Part shown: piece after piece, positions 1-8,889 of the stretch
How positions within the stretch are numbered: position 1 is the stretch's first letter
Layout of the letters: every line of letters starts with the position of its first letter
Source: Aminivibrio pyruvatiphilus
GTDB lineage: Bacteria > Synergistota > Synergistia > Synergistales > Aminobacteriaceae
Direction of reading: 5' to 3'
DNA length: 64,000 nt
NCBI RefSeq assembly: GCF_004366815.1
Contig: NZ_SORI01000001.1
Coordinates: 310,001 to 374,000, forward strand
The notes under the pieces: model-generated
Database searches by the model: none
The model's input: the letters and a program-made list of their open reading frames with translations, nothing else
Told to the model about the DNA's origin: nothing
Translations under genes and position numbers: made by a program

Positions 1-1031
1 AGAGCGGTAAGAGCATCGGCGAGAAGAAGCACAGGCCGTCCTGGGGTTTTGATTACTCCCGGCAGGGATGGAATGCCAAAGTACTCTGGTCCCAGAGGGA
101 GAACCTGGACATCGAGAAGCGGAACCAGGAGATCGACGGCGTCCAGCAGACGAGGAACTACCGGAATATGCTCCACCGGGAGCCTGAAATCACCATTTCG
201 AGCCCGTGGTTTTCAGTGGGAGGAATGAAGGATTTCTCCTGGAGGGTCACGGGGCTGTGGGGAGAGTACGAAACGTCCAGGACGCGGCCGGGTGAGGCCC
301 GAATAGGCACCAGGTCCGTCTGGGACGTGCAGGCCCAGTATATCGTCAAAACCGGGGACATCCGTCCTTTCTGGAGGGGGCAGTACCGGAAGTTTTCCTA
401 TTCCGGTTTCGACAACCCCACCGGCAGGCTCCAGGATCACCAGGAGACAACGAGCATGTGGCTGGGGTTCCGGACGCGGCTCGGCATGTTCGACTTCGCC
501 AACGCATGGCACATCCAGAATGTCACGGGCCGCTCCCCCCTGGGGTGGGACCGGGCCGGCGACAGCGAAGTCTTCTACACGGAGCTGGGTTTTCCCGTGG
601 GGCGCGACCTGTATCTTTCGGCCATGTCCACCTACAACATCAAAACCCACAACGTGAGCGAAGTGGCCTACCGGCTCATCCTGGACCACGACTGCAGCCG
701 GTGGGAATTCATCTTCCGGGATGACCATCTCGCGAGCAACGATGACTGGATGACCCTCCGGTTCATGGTGAAAGCCTTCCCGGAGACGCCCCTGGCCTTC
801 GGCGACAAAAAGCTCTCGAACCCCTTCCCCAACCAGGGCGAATTCAAGGGAAAAAAGCCTGAGGGGGTGCCTTCCCGCAGGCCGATCATGGAGGACGACT
901 GGGGCGACGACGGCCTGACCTACAAATCCGACCCCACACAGCTGAAAGAGACAGGGGAGAACCCTGTCCCTTCAACCGGCGCCGATTCGGAAGAGGCTTC
1001 AGGCGAGGACGGAAATCTCCTTAATCCGTAA
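1..1031 (+). CDS. LptD/OstA-like outer-membrane protein, C-terminal part (5' end outside window)
   Basis: The frame is open from base 3, so the gene starts before the window; about 342 residues are visible. The sequence alternates aromatic and polar residues in short strands (for example FDFANAWHIQNV and DCSRWEFIFRDD), as expected for an outer-membrane beta-barrel. The stretch around DCSRWEFIF resembles the Cys-Trp strand near the C-terminus of LptD, the protein that inserts lipopolysaccharide into the outer membrane. The last 70 or so residues are charged, Pro- and acid-rich and do not look like barrel. The 3' end overlaps the convergent greA by 33 bp. Identity as LptD is inferred from these features; another large barrel protein is possible. 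Confidence 0.6.
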   Translation, partial: SGKSIGEKKHRPSWGFDYSRQGWNAKVLWSQRENLDIEKRNQEIDGVQQTRNYRNMLHREPEITISSPWFSVGGMKDFSWRVTGLWGEYETSRTRPGEARIGTRSVWDVQAQYIVKTGDIRPFWRGQYRKFSYSGFDNPTGRLQDHQETTSMWLGFRTRLGMFDFANAWHIQNVTGRSPLGWDRAGDSEVFYTELGFPVGRDLYLSAMSTYNIKTHNVSEVAYRLILDHDCSRWEFIFRDDHLASNDDWMTLRFMVKAFPETPLAFGDKKLSNPFPNQGEFKGKKPEGVPSRRPIMEDDWGDDGLTYKSDPTQLKETGENPVPSTGADSEEASGEDGNLLNP

Positions 1032-1493
1032 GTGCCTCACGCCCCGGGGAACCTTGACGTGCACCTCGTCGCCCACCTTCTTGTTGAGAAGGGCCTGTCC
1101 CACGGGGCTGGACGATGATATCTTGCTCGCCTTCGGGTCCGACTCTTCGGAGCCCACGATAGTGTAGGAGAATTCGGCGGAGTTGTTGATGTCCTGGATG
1201 GTGACCGTGGTTCCGAGGGTTACGCTGCTGTTGTCGATGGTGGAGGAGTCGAGGATCTTCGCCTTGCTGAGCTGGAATTCGAGGTATGATATGCGCGTCT
1301 CGAGTTTTGCCTGCTCTTCTTTCGCCGCGGCGTATTCGGCGTTCTCGCTGAGGTCCCCGAAGGACCTGGCCTCTTCGAGCTGGCGGGATATTTCCGCTCG
1401 TCCCGTGCTTCGGAGCTCCACGAGCTCCGCCATGAGCTTTTCGTATCCCTTCCGGGTCATGGTGGAGGGGCTGTCGCTGGTGTGATTGCTCAA
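999..1493 (-). CDS. greA: Transcription elongation factor GreA
   Basis: GreA rescues RNA polymerase that has backtracked by stimulating cleavage of the 3' end of the transcript. The N-terminal coiled coil carries the family block FGDLSENAEYAAAKEEQ and the C-terminal FKBP-like domain has SSSSPVGQALLNKKVGDEV. I place the start at the TTG at 1493 because a strong GGGAGG sequence lies 7 bases upstream; this gives 164 residues, close to the usual 157-160. An upstream ATG at 1538 and a downstream ATG at 1460 both lack a ribosome binding site. The gene is monocistronic, divergent from rnj, and overlaps the end of the LptD-like gene tail to tail. Confidence 0.93.
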   Translation of the reverse strand: MSNHTSDSPSTMTRKGYEKLMAELVELRSTGRAEISRQLEEARSFGDLSENAEYAAAKEEQAKLETRISYLEFQLSKAKILDSSTIDNSSVTLGTTVTIQDINNSAEFSYTIVGSEESDPKASKISSSSPVGQALLNKKVGDEVHVKVPRGVRHLRIKEISVLA

Positions 1494-1536
1494 ACTTTCT
1501 ACCTCCCGGTAACGTCCTCTGAGCGAGGCAAGGTTC

Positions 1537-1565
1537 ATATTACGTTTGATATGGAATTCTAACAA
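1537..1565 (-). promoter_or_regulatory. Candidate sigma-70 promoter for greA
   Basis: On the minus strand TTGTTA (1565-1560) and TAATAT (1542-1537) are separated by 17 bp, about 45 bp before the TTG start of greA. Each hexamer matches the consensus at four of six positions. Confidence 0.4.
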
Positions 1566-1645
1566 AGAATTTTCTGTTCGGCAATATGGAAGGAAAGATT
1601 CCTCCTTCCCGCCGGAACTGAAACGGAGAAAGGTAAGGTGTTCCA

Positions 1646-3418
1646 ATGGCGCGAGATTCAAGGAGCCGCAAGAAGAAAGCCTCCCCCTCGAAAAAAGACG
1701 GGAAGCTGCGGTATATACCCCTGGGCGGCCTGGGGGAAGTGGGTAAAAATATGTACGCCCTCGAGTACGAGGACTCCATCCTCGTGGTCGACTGCGGGCT
1801 CATGTTCCCCGACGACGAGATGTTCGGAATCGACTTTGTCATACCAGACATCGCCTATCTTGAAGAAAGAAAAGAGAAGATTGTGGGCATCGTGATCACT
1901 CACGGCCACGAGGACCATATCGGCGGCCTGCCCTTCATCCTGCCGAAGATTCCGTCCCCCCTCTACGGGACGAAACTCACCCTGGGCATGGTGGGAAACA
2001 AGCTCTCCGAATGGGCCCCCGCCTTCACTCCCGACTACCGGGAAATCCGGGCGGGTGAACGGGTGGAGATGGGCCCCTTCTCCGTGAGGTTCATTGCCGT
2101 GTGCCACTCCGTCCCCGACGGCGTGGGGCTGGCCATCGAAACTCCCGTGGGGACTGTGGTCCATACGGGGGACTTCAAGCTCGACCCCACGCCCATCGAC
2201 GGCAGGCTGACCGACTATGCCGCTTTCTCCGAGGAAGGAAAGAAGGGCGTCCTCCTGCTGATGTCCGACTCCACCAACGTGGAGCGTCCCGGCTTCACAC
2301 AGTCGGAGCATACTCTCTCCGGCACCATCGACAGGCTCTTCCGGCAGCACCGGTCGAGGCGCATCGTCATCTCCGCCTTTGCCAGCAACCTCCACCGGGT
2401 GCAGCAGGTGGTGGACGCCGCGGCCCGGTTCAACCGGAAGGTCGTCCTGGTGGGGCGGAGCATGGTCAAAAACGTGGATCTCGCCAGGGAGCTGGGCTAC
2501 CTTCACGCCGACGACAAGACCATCGTGGACATCGAGGATATCGGGAAGGTCCCTCCGGGGTCGCTGGTGGTCATGACCACGGGCAGCCAGGGAGAGCCCT
2601 TTTCCGGCCTTGTCCTCATGAGCCGGGGAGAGCACCGGGTGATCACCCTTACGGAGAAGGACGTGGTGGCCATCTTCGCCACCCCCATCCCGGGAAACGA
2701 AAAGATGGTGAGCAGCACCATCAACCGGCTGTTCGCCTGCGGCTGCGAAGTGGTCTACGAAAAGGAGCAGGCCATCCACGTCTCCGGACACGCCGCCCAG
2801 GACGAGCTCCGGGTCATGCTCAACATGGTCCGGCCGAAGTTCTTCGTCCCCGTCCACGGGGAATACCGTCACCTCGTCCGCCACGCGAAGCTCGCCCGGG
2901 AGATGGGAGTGGCGCCCAAAAACGCCTTTGTCCTGCTGAACGGGGACGTGCTGACCCTGGAAAAGGACAAGGCCGTCGTGAAGGACCGGGTCCAGGCGGG
3001 GGGCATCATGGTGGACGGTATCGCCCTCGGCGAGATGCAGGGGAGCGTGCTGAAGGAGCGGAGGGAACTTGCCGAAGAGGGGACCGTGGCCGTCTCCCTC
3101 ATCCTCACGGGCGAGGGGACCCTCGCCTCGCCTCCCGTCTTTGAAAGCAGGGGATTCCTTCACCTGGAGGATGCGGCGAAACTGAGGGAGGACCTGACGG
3201 TTTCGGTGGAAAAGGCGGTGGAATCCCTCGGGGCCAAGGCTGCTTCCGACAGGGAACTCCTCGAAACGCGGATAAAGGGCAGAATGCGGGATGCCCTCCG
3301 GCGGTTCGGAAGAGGGCGGCCCATGATCCTTCCCCTTGTCACCGTTCTCGGTGAAAAGCCGCTGCCCGAACGGCCCAGGGCCTCTTCCCAGGGCAGGGGG
3401 CGGAGGAGGAAAAGCTGA
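1646..3418 (+). CDS. rnj: Ribonuclease J
   Basis: This is a 590-residue metallo-beta-lactamase/beta-CASP ribonuclease, the RNase J family of 5'-3' exo/endonucleases used for mRNA turnover and rRNA maturation. The metal-binding motif HGHEDH is at about residues 86-91, the GDFKLDPTP block follows near 175, and the beta-CASP region has SDSTNVERPG and TTGSQGEP. The C-terminal HVSGHAAQDEL and VHGEYRHL blocks supply further metal ligands. The first 20 residues are a basic Lys/Arg/Ser tail. The stop TGA shares a base with the ATG of uppP, so the two are translationally coupled. Confidence 0.95.
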   Translation: MARDSRSRKKKASPSKKDGKLRYIPLGGLGEVGKNMYALEYEDSILVVDCGLMFPDDEMFGIDFVIPDIAYLEERKEKIVGIVITHGHEDHIGGLPFILPKIPSPLYGTKLTLGMVGNKLSEWAPAFTPDYREIRAGERVEMGPFSVRFIAVCHSVPDGVGLAIETPVGTVVHTGDFKLDPTPIDGRLTDYAAFSEEGKKGVLLLMSDSTNVERPGFTQSEHTLSGTIDRLFRQHRSRRIVISAFASNLHRVQQVVDAAARFNRKVVLVGRSMVKNVDLARELGYLHADDKTIVDIEDIGKVPPGSLVVMTTGSQGEPFSGLVLMSRGEHRVITLTEKDVVAIFATPIPGNEKMVSSTINRLFACGCEVVYEKEQAIHVSGHAAQDELRVMLNMVRPKFFVPVHGEYRHLVRHAKLAREMGVAPKNAFVLLNGDVLTLEKDKAVVKDRVQAGGIMVDGIALGEMQGSVLKERRELAEEGTVAVSLILTGEGTLASPPVFESRGFLHLEDAAKLREDLTVSVEKAVESLGAKAASDRELLETRIKGRMRDALRRFGRGRPMILPLVTVLGEKPLPERPRASSQGRGRRRKS

Positions 3419-4230
3419 TGGAAGCCCTTCCTGCAGTGTTCCTCGGGCTGGTCCAGGGAGTGACCGAGTTCCTCCCCGTGAGCAGCTCCGGGCATCTTGC
3501 CCTGTTCCAGCAGCTTTTCGGCATCGAGGAGGCGGCTCTCTCCTATAACCTTCTCCTTCATTTCGCCACCATGCTCGCCACCCTGGTCTTCTTCGGCAAG
3601 GACGTCGGCCTTCTCCTGTGCCAGTGGTGCAGGGGGTTCCTGTCCGCTGAAAACAGAACGGCGGAGGGATGGACCTTCGGCTGGGCCGTCATTGCCGGAA
3701 CGGTGATCACCGGGGCGATAGGGCTTTCCCTGAAGCCTCTCGTGGAACGGGCCATGACCCTCCCCTGGGCAGTGGGGACCGGACTCCTGGTCACTGCAGC
3801 TGTCCTCTGGTACGGTTCGTCCCTCGCCACCGACCTCTGCGGCCGGCCCGTGACCCCGGCCAGGGGGGTCATGGTGGGGATCGTGCAGGGGATTGCGGTC
3901 CTGCCGGGCATTTCCCGGTCCGGGTCCACCATTGTCGCAGGCATGAAGACGGGACTCTCCGCCCCGTCCGCATTCCGGTTTTCATTCCTTCTCTCCCTGC
4001 CCGCCATTTTCGGGGCGACCCTGCTGGAGATGAAGGATCTTCTCCAGGTTCCGGACTGGTCCTCCACCCTGCCCTCAGGCTGGGCCGCAGGAACCGCCGC
4101 CGCCTTTTTCTCCGGCCTCGTCTCCCTGGCGGTGCTCCGCAGGCTGGTCACCCGGGGGAAATGGCGCCCCTTCGCCATCTACTGCGCCCTCGTCGGTTTT
4201 CTGGCGCTGGCGCTCTCCCTGGGGAGGTAA
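3418..4230 (+). CDS. uppP: Undecaprenyl-diphosphatase UppP (BacA)
   Basis: UppP dephosphorylates undecaprenyl diphosphate so that the lipid carrier for peptidoglycan and other wall polymers can be reused, and it confers bacitracin resistance. The two signature motifs are present: EFLPVSSSGHL near residue 20 and GISRSGSTI near residue 160. The rest is a set of hydrophobic membrane segments. The length of 270 residues is normal. It starts on the last base of the rnj stop codon and is followed after 4 bp by the DUF4321 gene, so rnj-uppP-DUF4321-maf look like one operon. Confidence 0.97.
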   Translation: MEALPAVFLGLVQGVTEFLPVSSSGHLALFQQLFGIEEAALSYNLLLHFATMLATLVFFGKDVGLLLCQWCRGFLSAENRTAEGWTFGWAVIAGTVITGAIGLSLKPLVERAMTLPWAVGTGLLVTAAVLWYGSSLATDLCGRPVTPARGVMVGIVQGIAVLPGISRSGSTIVAGMKTGLSAPSAFRFSFLLSLPAIFGATLLEMKDLLQVPDWSSTLPSGWAAGTAAAFFSGLVSLAVLRRLVTRGKWRPFAIYCALVGFLALALSLGR

Positions 4231-4234
4231 CGGC

Positions 4235-4477
4235 ATGGCCGCCTCGTCTTCCGCGAGATGGTGGATCATCATCGCTTCCCTTGTCCTCGGGTCTCTTCTC
4301 GGGGTGTATCTCCAGCGGTTTGCCTTGACCGGGCCTTATTTCAGGGATATTCTTTCAACCGGCTTCAACGTGCCGGAGGTTAACCTTGCCTTTGCCGACT
4401 TCGGGTTCCGCTTTTCCCTGAGGTGCAACCTCGGAACCCTCATTGGGGGCGTCTTCGGACTATGGGCCGCCCGCTAG
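4235..4477 (+). CDS. DUF4321 family small membrane protein
   Basis: An 80-residue protein with an N-terminal membrane segment (about residues 8-27) and a second hydrophobic stretch at the C-terminus (GTLIGGVFGLWAA). The order and the short polar middle with Gly-Pro-Tyr-Phe match DUF4321, a small family usually found just upstream of maf in Firmicutes-like genomes and Synergistota. Its function is not known. GGGGAGG, 11 bases before the ATG at the end of uppP, serves as ribosome binding site. The 3' end overlaps maf by 16 bp. Confidence 0.8.
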   Translation: MAASSSARWWIIIASLVLGSLLGVYLQRFALTGPYFRDILSTGFNVPEVNLAFADFGFRFSLRCNLGTLIGGVFGLWAAR

Positions 4478-5061
4478 AACTGGTCCTCGCCTCGGGGAGT
4501 CCGAGACGAAGGGAGCTGCTCTCCTCCCTCGGATGGACCTTCTCCGTCCTTGTGCCGTCCGTGGACGAGTCCCTTCTGCCCGGAGAAAGCCCCGGGGAGG
4601 CTGTGAAGCGCCTTTCCCGGGAAAAGGCGGAGACTGCCGCAAAAGAGTGCCCCGGCAGGTGGGTCGTGGCGGCGGACACGGTGGTGGCTATCGGGGACAG
4701 GATACTGGGGAAACCGTCCAGCAGGGAGGAAGCCCTTGAGATGCTCACTGTGCTGAACGGCAGGACCCATTCGGTCTTCACGGGAGTTACCGTGGATTCC
4801 CCCCGTGGAAAGGAAACTGCCGCCGAGAGGACCGACGTGGTCTTCCGGGAGCTTCCCGAAGACGCCCTCAGGGCCTACGCGGCGAGCGGCGAGGGAGACG
4901 ACAAGGCCGGGGCCTATGCCATCCAGGGACTTGGAGCCCTCCTCGTGGATTCCATCAGGGGAGATTATTTCAACGTGGTGGGCCTGCCCCTGTGCAGGCT
5001 CAGCAGAATGCTTGAATCCCTCGGCTTTTCACTGGCCGATCAATGGAGGAAAACGCCATGA
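4462..5061 (+). CDS. maf: Maf-family nucleoside triphosphate pyrophosphatase
   Basis: Maf proteins hydrolyse non-canonical or modified nucleoside triphosphates to monophosphates and pyrophosphate, and were first linked to septum arrest in Bacillus. The diagnostic N-terminal ASGSPRRRELL is present near residues 10-20, followed by AADTVV and GDDKAGAYAIQG further on. I use the ATG at 4462, which gives 199 residues and starts the protein right at the family's conserved beta strand; longer upstream extensions would cover the DUF4321 gene. The stop overlaps the next ATG as ATGA. Confidence 0.95.
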   Translation: MGRPLELVLASGSPRRRELLSSLGWTFSVLVPSVDESLLPGESPGEAVKRLSREKAETAAKECPGRWVVAADTVVAIGDRILGKPSSREEALEMLTVLNGRTHSVFTGVTVDSPRGKETAAERTDVVFRELPEDALRAYAASGEGDDKAGAYAIQGLGALLVDSIRGDYFNVVGLPLCRLSRMLESLGFSLADQWRKTP

Positions 5062-7016
5062 AGAAGAGAATATTCCCTCCCGAAGGAGCCCGTATCAACC
5101 TGGGACTCTGCGTCGTGCTCGCCCTGTTCCTCCTTTCATCCGCGGCACTGCTGCCCCGCATGGGTGCAGAGCGGGCATCCCGGAACGCGGGCATTGTCCT
5201 TGACTTCCGGGACGTGGCCTCCCTTGCGGCGTCCACCGGCAGAAATGCGGAGGGGGCCTGGGGAGAAATGGCCGGGAAGGGCGCCACGGGACTGATGATC
5301 TCCGAGCTTACGGGCACCCAGCTCTCCCTCGGCGTTCTGCCCCTCTATTACGGTCCCGCTTCGGGGCTGCCCGATGCTGCGAGGAAGGCCCTGTCCGCCC
5401 CGCTTTCCTCCGCGGCTCTCTTTTTTCCGAAGACGTTCCCCGCCGGCCGGAAGGCCCTGCCCTACCTTGCGGCCCGTTTCCCCGGGATGCGGACGGCGGA
5501 AGCCGACGGAGGCACGGCGGTCCATCTTCCCCGTACCCTGGAAGAACTGTTCCTGACCGGAGTTCTTCCCGACATGGACGGCCTTCTCCTGGCTGAAAAA
5601 CTGCAGATTCCCGTATTCTACCGGATCGCCCCCGCTCTTCCCCGGGACACTGCCCCGTCGGTCTCCGCCCTTGACAAGCTTCTCGCTGATTTCCCGTCCA
5701 TCCGCACTCTCGCCCCCGCAGGGGAGACGGCCATCGGCTTTCCCGACCTGAGGCCCCTCGCCGGAGCGGTGAGGAAAGCGGGCCGGTCCGTGGCGGTGGT
5801 GGAGTTTTCACGGCAGCTCGGCGCCCCCCAGCTCAACTGGCTTGTCTTTCCCTCCCTGCTGCCCCTTCACAGCGTGACCCACGAAGAACTCCTGAGCAGG
5901 AACATCTCCCGGGCCGCCCTGTTCGAACGGCTTCTCCGGGCAGTCAAGGAGCGGTCCGTCCGCCTGCTCGTCTTCCGTCCTTCCGCCATGGAATCCTCCG
6001 CCGATCCCTACGGCACTTTCCTCAGCGAGCTGGGTGACCTCTCGGCGGGACTTACGGCCCACGGCATCGCCGTCACCTGGCCTGAACCCTTCTCGCCCTG
6101 GAGGACGGGGATAATCGGCGCCGCTGCCCTGGCTCTCGCCTTTGTCTACTCCCTGCTCCGGTACCTCCAGCGGTTTTTTCTTTTCTCCGGAGATGATGGC
6201 CGTGAGCGGACAACCAGAGTATCGCGAAAAGGAGCCCTTCTTCTCGGCGCTCTCGTTCTCGTGACGGCCCTCGCGGTCCGTTTCGTTCCCCCGGCGGCCC
6301 GGATCATCGGGGCCCTGGCCGCGGTGTTCGTGGTCACCGAGGCGTCCTTCCTCGCCCTTGACGGCTGGCGGCGCCCATGGGCAGGGCTCGTGGGGAGCTT
6401 CCTGTTCGCCGTGGCCGGCGGACTGGCCATCGCCGCCTTCTTCAGCGAACCCGTCTATATGCTTCGCCTCCGGGCCTTTTCCGGCGTCAAGGCGACCCTC
6501 TTTCTTCCGCCGCTCCTGGTGCTGCTCGCCGATCTCAGGCGCAGGGAACATCCCGAGTCCCTGGGAGAAATATTCCGCCGTCCCCCTCTCTGGGGGGAAC
6601 TCTTCCTCATCGGCATTCTCCTGGCCGGAGCGGGACTGGTTCTCTTCCGCAGCGACAACGTCCAGTTCGTGCCCGCCTTCGAGGTCCGCATGAGGGAATT
6701 CCTCGAGCGCATCCTCGTGGCCCGGCCCAGGAACAAGGAGATCTTCCTCGGGTACCCGGCGCTGCTGCTCTGGTACTACGTCCGCAAGGCCGATATCTGG
6801 CCCCGGTACAGGGAAGTGCTCCGGATGGCCACGGTCCTCGGCTTTTCGTCGGCGGTGAACAGCTTCTGCCATTTTCATACGCCCCTCTATTTCATTCTCT
6901 TCAGGCAATTTAACGGATTGTGGACGGGAGTCCTCGTGGGTATGATGGGAATCGTTCTTCTTCGGTTCGTGATTCTTCCCCTATGGGAGAAGTACGGGAG
7001 GATGGTGACGGAGTGA
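5058..7016 (+). CDS. DUF5693 family membrane protein
   Basis: A 652-residue protein with one N-terminal membrane segment (about residues 12-32), a roughly 310-residue extracytoplasmic domain, then about eight hydrophobic segments through the C-terminal half, the last followed by a short basic tail. This architecture and its position directly before csaB match DUF5693. The function is unknown; the link with csaB suggests a role in export or assembly of an envelope polymer. The ATG at 5058 overlaps the maf stop and has GGAGG upstream; an ATG 15 bp earlier is less well placed. The stop overlaps the csaB GTG. Confidence 0.8.
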   Translation: MKKRIFPPEGARINLGLCVVLALFLLSSAALLPRMGAERASRNAGIVLDFRDVASLAASTGRNAEGAWGEMAGKGATGLMISELTGTQLSLGVLPLYYGPASGLPDAARKALSAPLSSAALFFPKTFPAGRKALPYLAARFPGMRTAEADGGTAVHLPRTLEELFLTGVLPDMDGLLLAEKLQIPVFYRIAPALPRDTAPSVSALDKLLADFPSIRTLAPAGETAIGFPDLRPLAGAVRKAGRSVAVVEFSRQLGAPQLNWLVFPSLLPLHSVTHEELLSRNISRAALFERLLRAVKERSVRLLVFRPSAMESSADPYGTFLSELGDLSAGLTAHGIAVTWPEPFSPWRTGIIGAAALALAFVYSLLRYLQRFFLFSGDDGRERTTRVSRKGALLLGALVLVTALAVRFVPPAARIIGALAAVFVVTEASFLALDGWRRPWAGLVGSFLFAVAGGLAIAAFFSEPVYMLRLRAFSGVKATLFLPPLLVLLADLRRREHPESLGEIFRRPPLWGELFLIGILLAGAGLVLFRSDNVQFVPAFEVRMREFLERILVARPRNKEIFLGYPALLLWYYVRKADIWPRYREVLRMATVLGFSSAVNSFCHFHTPLYFILFRQFNGLWTGVLVGMMGIVLLRFVILPLWEKYGRMVTE

Positions 7017-8062
7017 ACCGGCGCTACCGCGCTGTACTCTGCGGCTATTACGGATTCGGCAACCTGGGGGACGAGCTTCTTGCCTCGGCCCTTGTGGATG
7101 CGTTTGAAAAAAACGGCGTTCCGAGGGAGGAACTTGCCATACTCTCCGCGTCTCCCGAGGATACGGTGAGATCCCTCTCCATCCGGGCCGTGAACCGGTG
7201 GAAAACGACGGAGGTTTTCCGGCTTCTCCGGGAGAGCGATACTCTCCTTCTCGGCGGAGGAGGTCTCTTTCAGGACGTCACGAGCGTCAGGTCCTCCGCC
7301 TATTACTGGGGGATGATCCGCCTCGCGTCCCTTGCGGGCGCCCTGCCCTGGGCGGTAGGGCAGTCGGTGGGGCCGTTCCGTACCCTGTCGGGGATGTTCT
7401 TTGCCCGGAATGCCCTGGGGAAATGTGCCCTCAGAAGCGTCCGGGACGAACGGTCCGGCGCGTTGCTGAACTCCTGGGGGCAGAAGACCTCCAGGTCACC
7501 GGACCCGGTGTTTCTCCTGGGTCAGCATTCCTCATGCAGCGAGCGGAGGGAGGGTCATTTCCTGGTGAACATCCGGCCCTGGGGGGGAAGCCTGCCGCTC
7601 CGCACGGTGACGAAGGCCGCCAGGATGGCCGCAGAGAAAAAGCTGCCTGTGGTCGGAGTGGGTCTCTCCGCGGAGGATGTGGTCCTCATGGAGCGGCTTG
7701 CCGGAAGCCGGATCTTCCGCCCGGAGAGAATCATCCTGCTCTCGGCGACGAACTGGCGCACAGAATCGGAGCCGCTCTTCTGCAACGCCGCCGGCGCGGT
7801 ATCCATGCGGTACCATTTTGCCCTTCTCGCCCTTCTCTCCGGCGTTCCCCTGAGCCTCTCGGCCTATGACCCGAAGGTGGAGGAGTTTGCCGCCGAATGG
7901 AAACTTCCCGTGTGGAAGGGGGAGGGACCGCTTCCGCACCCTGCCGTGTCGCCGGAACAGGAGAAGACCGCCTATCGGGCGGAGCTCTTCCTCGAAGAAT
8001 TCAGCCGGATGTGGAACGAAGCCCGGCGGCTCGTACTCAGAAAGGGGACTGGTCGTTCATGA
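7013..8062 (+). CDS. csaB: Polysaccharide pyruvyl transferase CsaB
   Basis: CsaB adds pyruvate ketals to a cell-wall polysaccharide, which in several bacteria creates the anchor for SLH-domain surface proteins. The N-terminal GYYGFGNLGDELLASAL is the hallmark of the family, and the C-terminal SMRYHFALLALLSGVP is the conserved sugar-nucleotide-binding-like block. I start at the GTG at 7013, which overlaps the previous TGA and has GGGAGG about 10 bases before it, giving 349 residues; the open frame runs further upstream without a better site. It sits between DUF5693 and the split transketolase with ATGA overlaps. Confidence 0.9.
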   Translation: MNRRYRAVLCGYYGFGNLGDELLASALVDAFEKNGVPREELAILSASPEDTVRSLSIRAVNRWKTTEVFRLLRESDTLLLGGGGLFQDVTSVRSSAYYWGMIRLASLAGALPWAVGQSVGPFRTLSGMFFARNALGKCALRSVRDERSGALLNSWGQKTSRSPDPVFLLGQHSSCSERREGHFLVNIRPWGGSLPLRTVTKAARMAAEKKLPVVGVGLSAEDVVLMERLAGSRIFRPERIILLSATNWRTESEPLFCNAAGAVSMRYHFALLALLSGVPLSLSAYDPKVEEFAAEWKLPVWKGEGPLPHPAVSPEQEKTAYRAELFLEEFSRMWNEARRLVLRKGTGRS

Positions 8063-8886
8063 CCCCGGAAACGGATATTCTTGCTGAACAGGCTTGCGCG
8101 GTCCGGAGGGACGTGGTCCGGATGATCGGCGTTGCCCGGTCGGGCCACCTGGCCTCTTCCCTCTCCATAGTGGATCTTCTTGTCTGGCTGTACTGGGAGG
8201 TTCTTTCCCTGCGGGCGGACGAACCGTCCTGGGAGGAAAGGGACCGGTTTGTCCTCGGGAAGGGGCATGGATGCCCCGCCCTGTACGCCGTCCTGGCCAA
8301 CAGGAGCTTCTTCCCCCGGGAAGAGCTGTGGAGCTACCGCCGCCTCGGCGCCATGCTGCAGGGGTTTCCGGAATTCCGCAGGACCCCCGGCGTGGACGCC
8401 CCCGGCGGGTCTCTCGGCCAGGGGCTCGGCCTCGCTAACGGGCTGGCCCTTGCCCTGAGGGAAAAAACTTCCGCTCCGTCGGTCTACTGCCTTGTGGGAG
8501 ACGGGGAGCTCCAGGAGGGAGTCTTCTGGGAGTCGGCCATGACCTCCGCCCATTTCTCCCTGGACAGTCTGCTGCTCCTTGTGGACAGGGACGGTCGGCA
8601 GATGGAGGGGGCCACAGAGGACATCATGTCCCTTGAGCCCCTCCGGGAGAAGTTTCTCGCCTTCGGCTGGGCCGTTGAGGAGTGCGACGGCCATGACTTC
8701 GCCTCCATGAGGGAGGCTCGTGCCCGTCTCGGCTCCCGCCGGGGAAAGCCGGGATGCATCGTGGCGAAAACCGTGCTTGGAAAGGGAGTTTCCTTCCTCG
8801 AGAACGACCCCTCCGGAGGACGGATGGTCCTTGGACGGGATTTTATGGACAAGGCCCTCCGGGAACTCGAGAAAGGAGGGGACTGA
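8059..8886 (+). CDS. Transketolase, N-terminal (TPP-binding) subunit
   Basis: Half of a split transketolase, 275 residues. Transketolase moves two-carbon units between ketose and aldose phosphates in the non-oxidative pentose phosphate pathway. This half holds the thiamine diphosphate region: SGHLASSLS near the start, GKGHGCPALYA, GSLGQGLGLANGLAL and GDGELQEGVFWE. The ATG at 8059 overlaps the csaB stop. The partner C-terminal half follows after 3 bp. With the enzyme split in two, both products are needed for activity. Confidence 0.93.
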   Translation: MTPETDILAEQACAVRRDVVRMIGVARSGHLASSLSIVDLLVWLYWEVLSLRADEPSWEERDRFVLGKGHGCPALYAVLANRSFFPREELWSYRRLGAMLQGFPEFRRTPGVDAPGGSLGQGLGLANGLALALREKTSAPSVYCLVGDGELQEGVFWESAMTSAHFSLDSLLLLVDRDGRQMEGATEDIMSLEPLREKFLAFGWAVEECDGHDFASMREARARLGSRRGKPGCIVAKTVLGKGVSFLENDPSGGRMVLGRDFMDKALRELEKGGD

Positions 8887-8889
8887 CCT

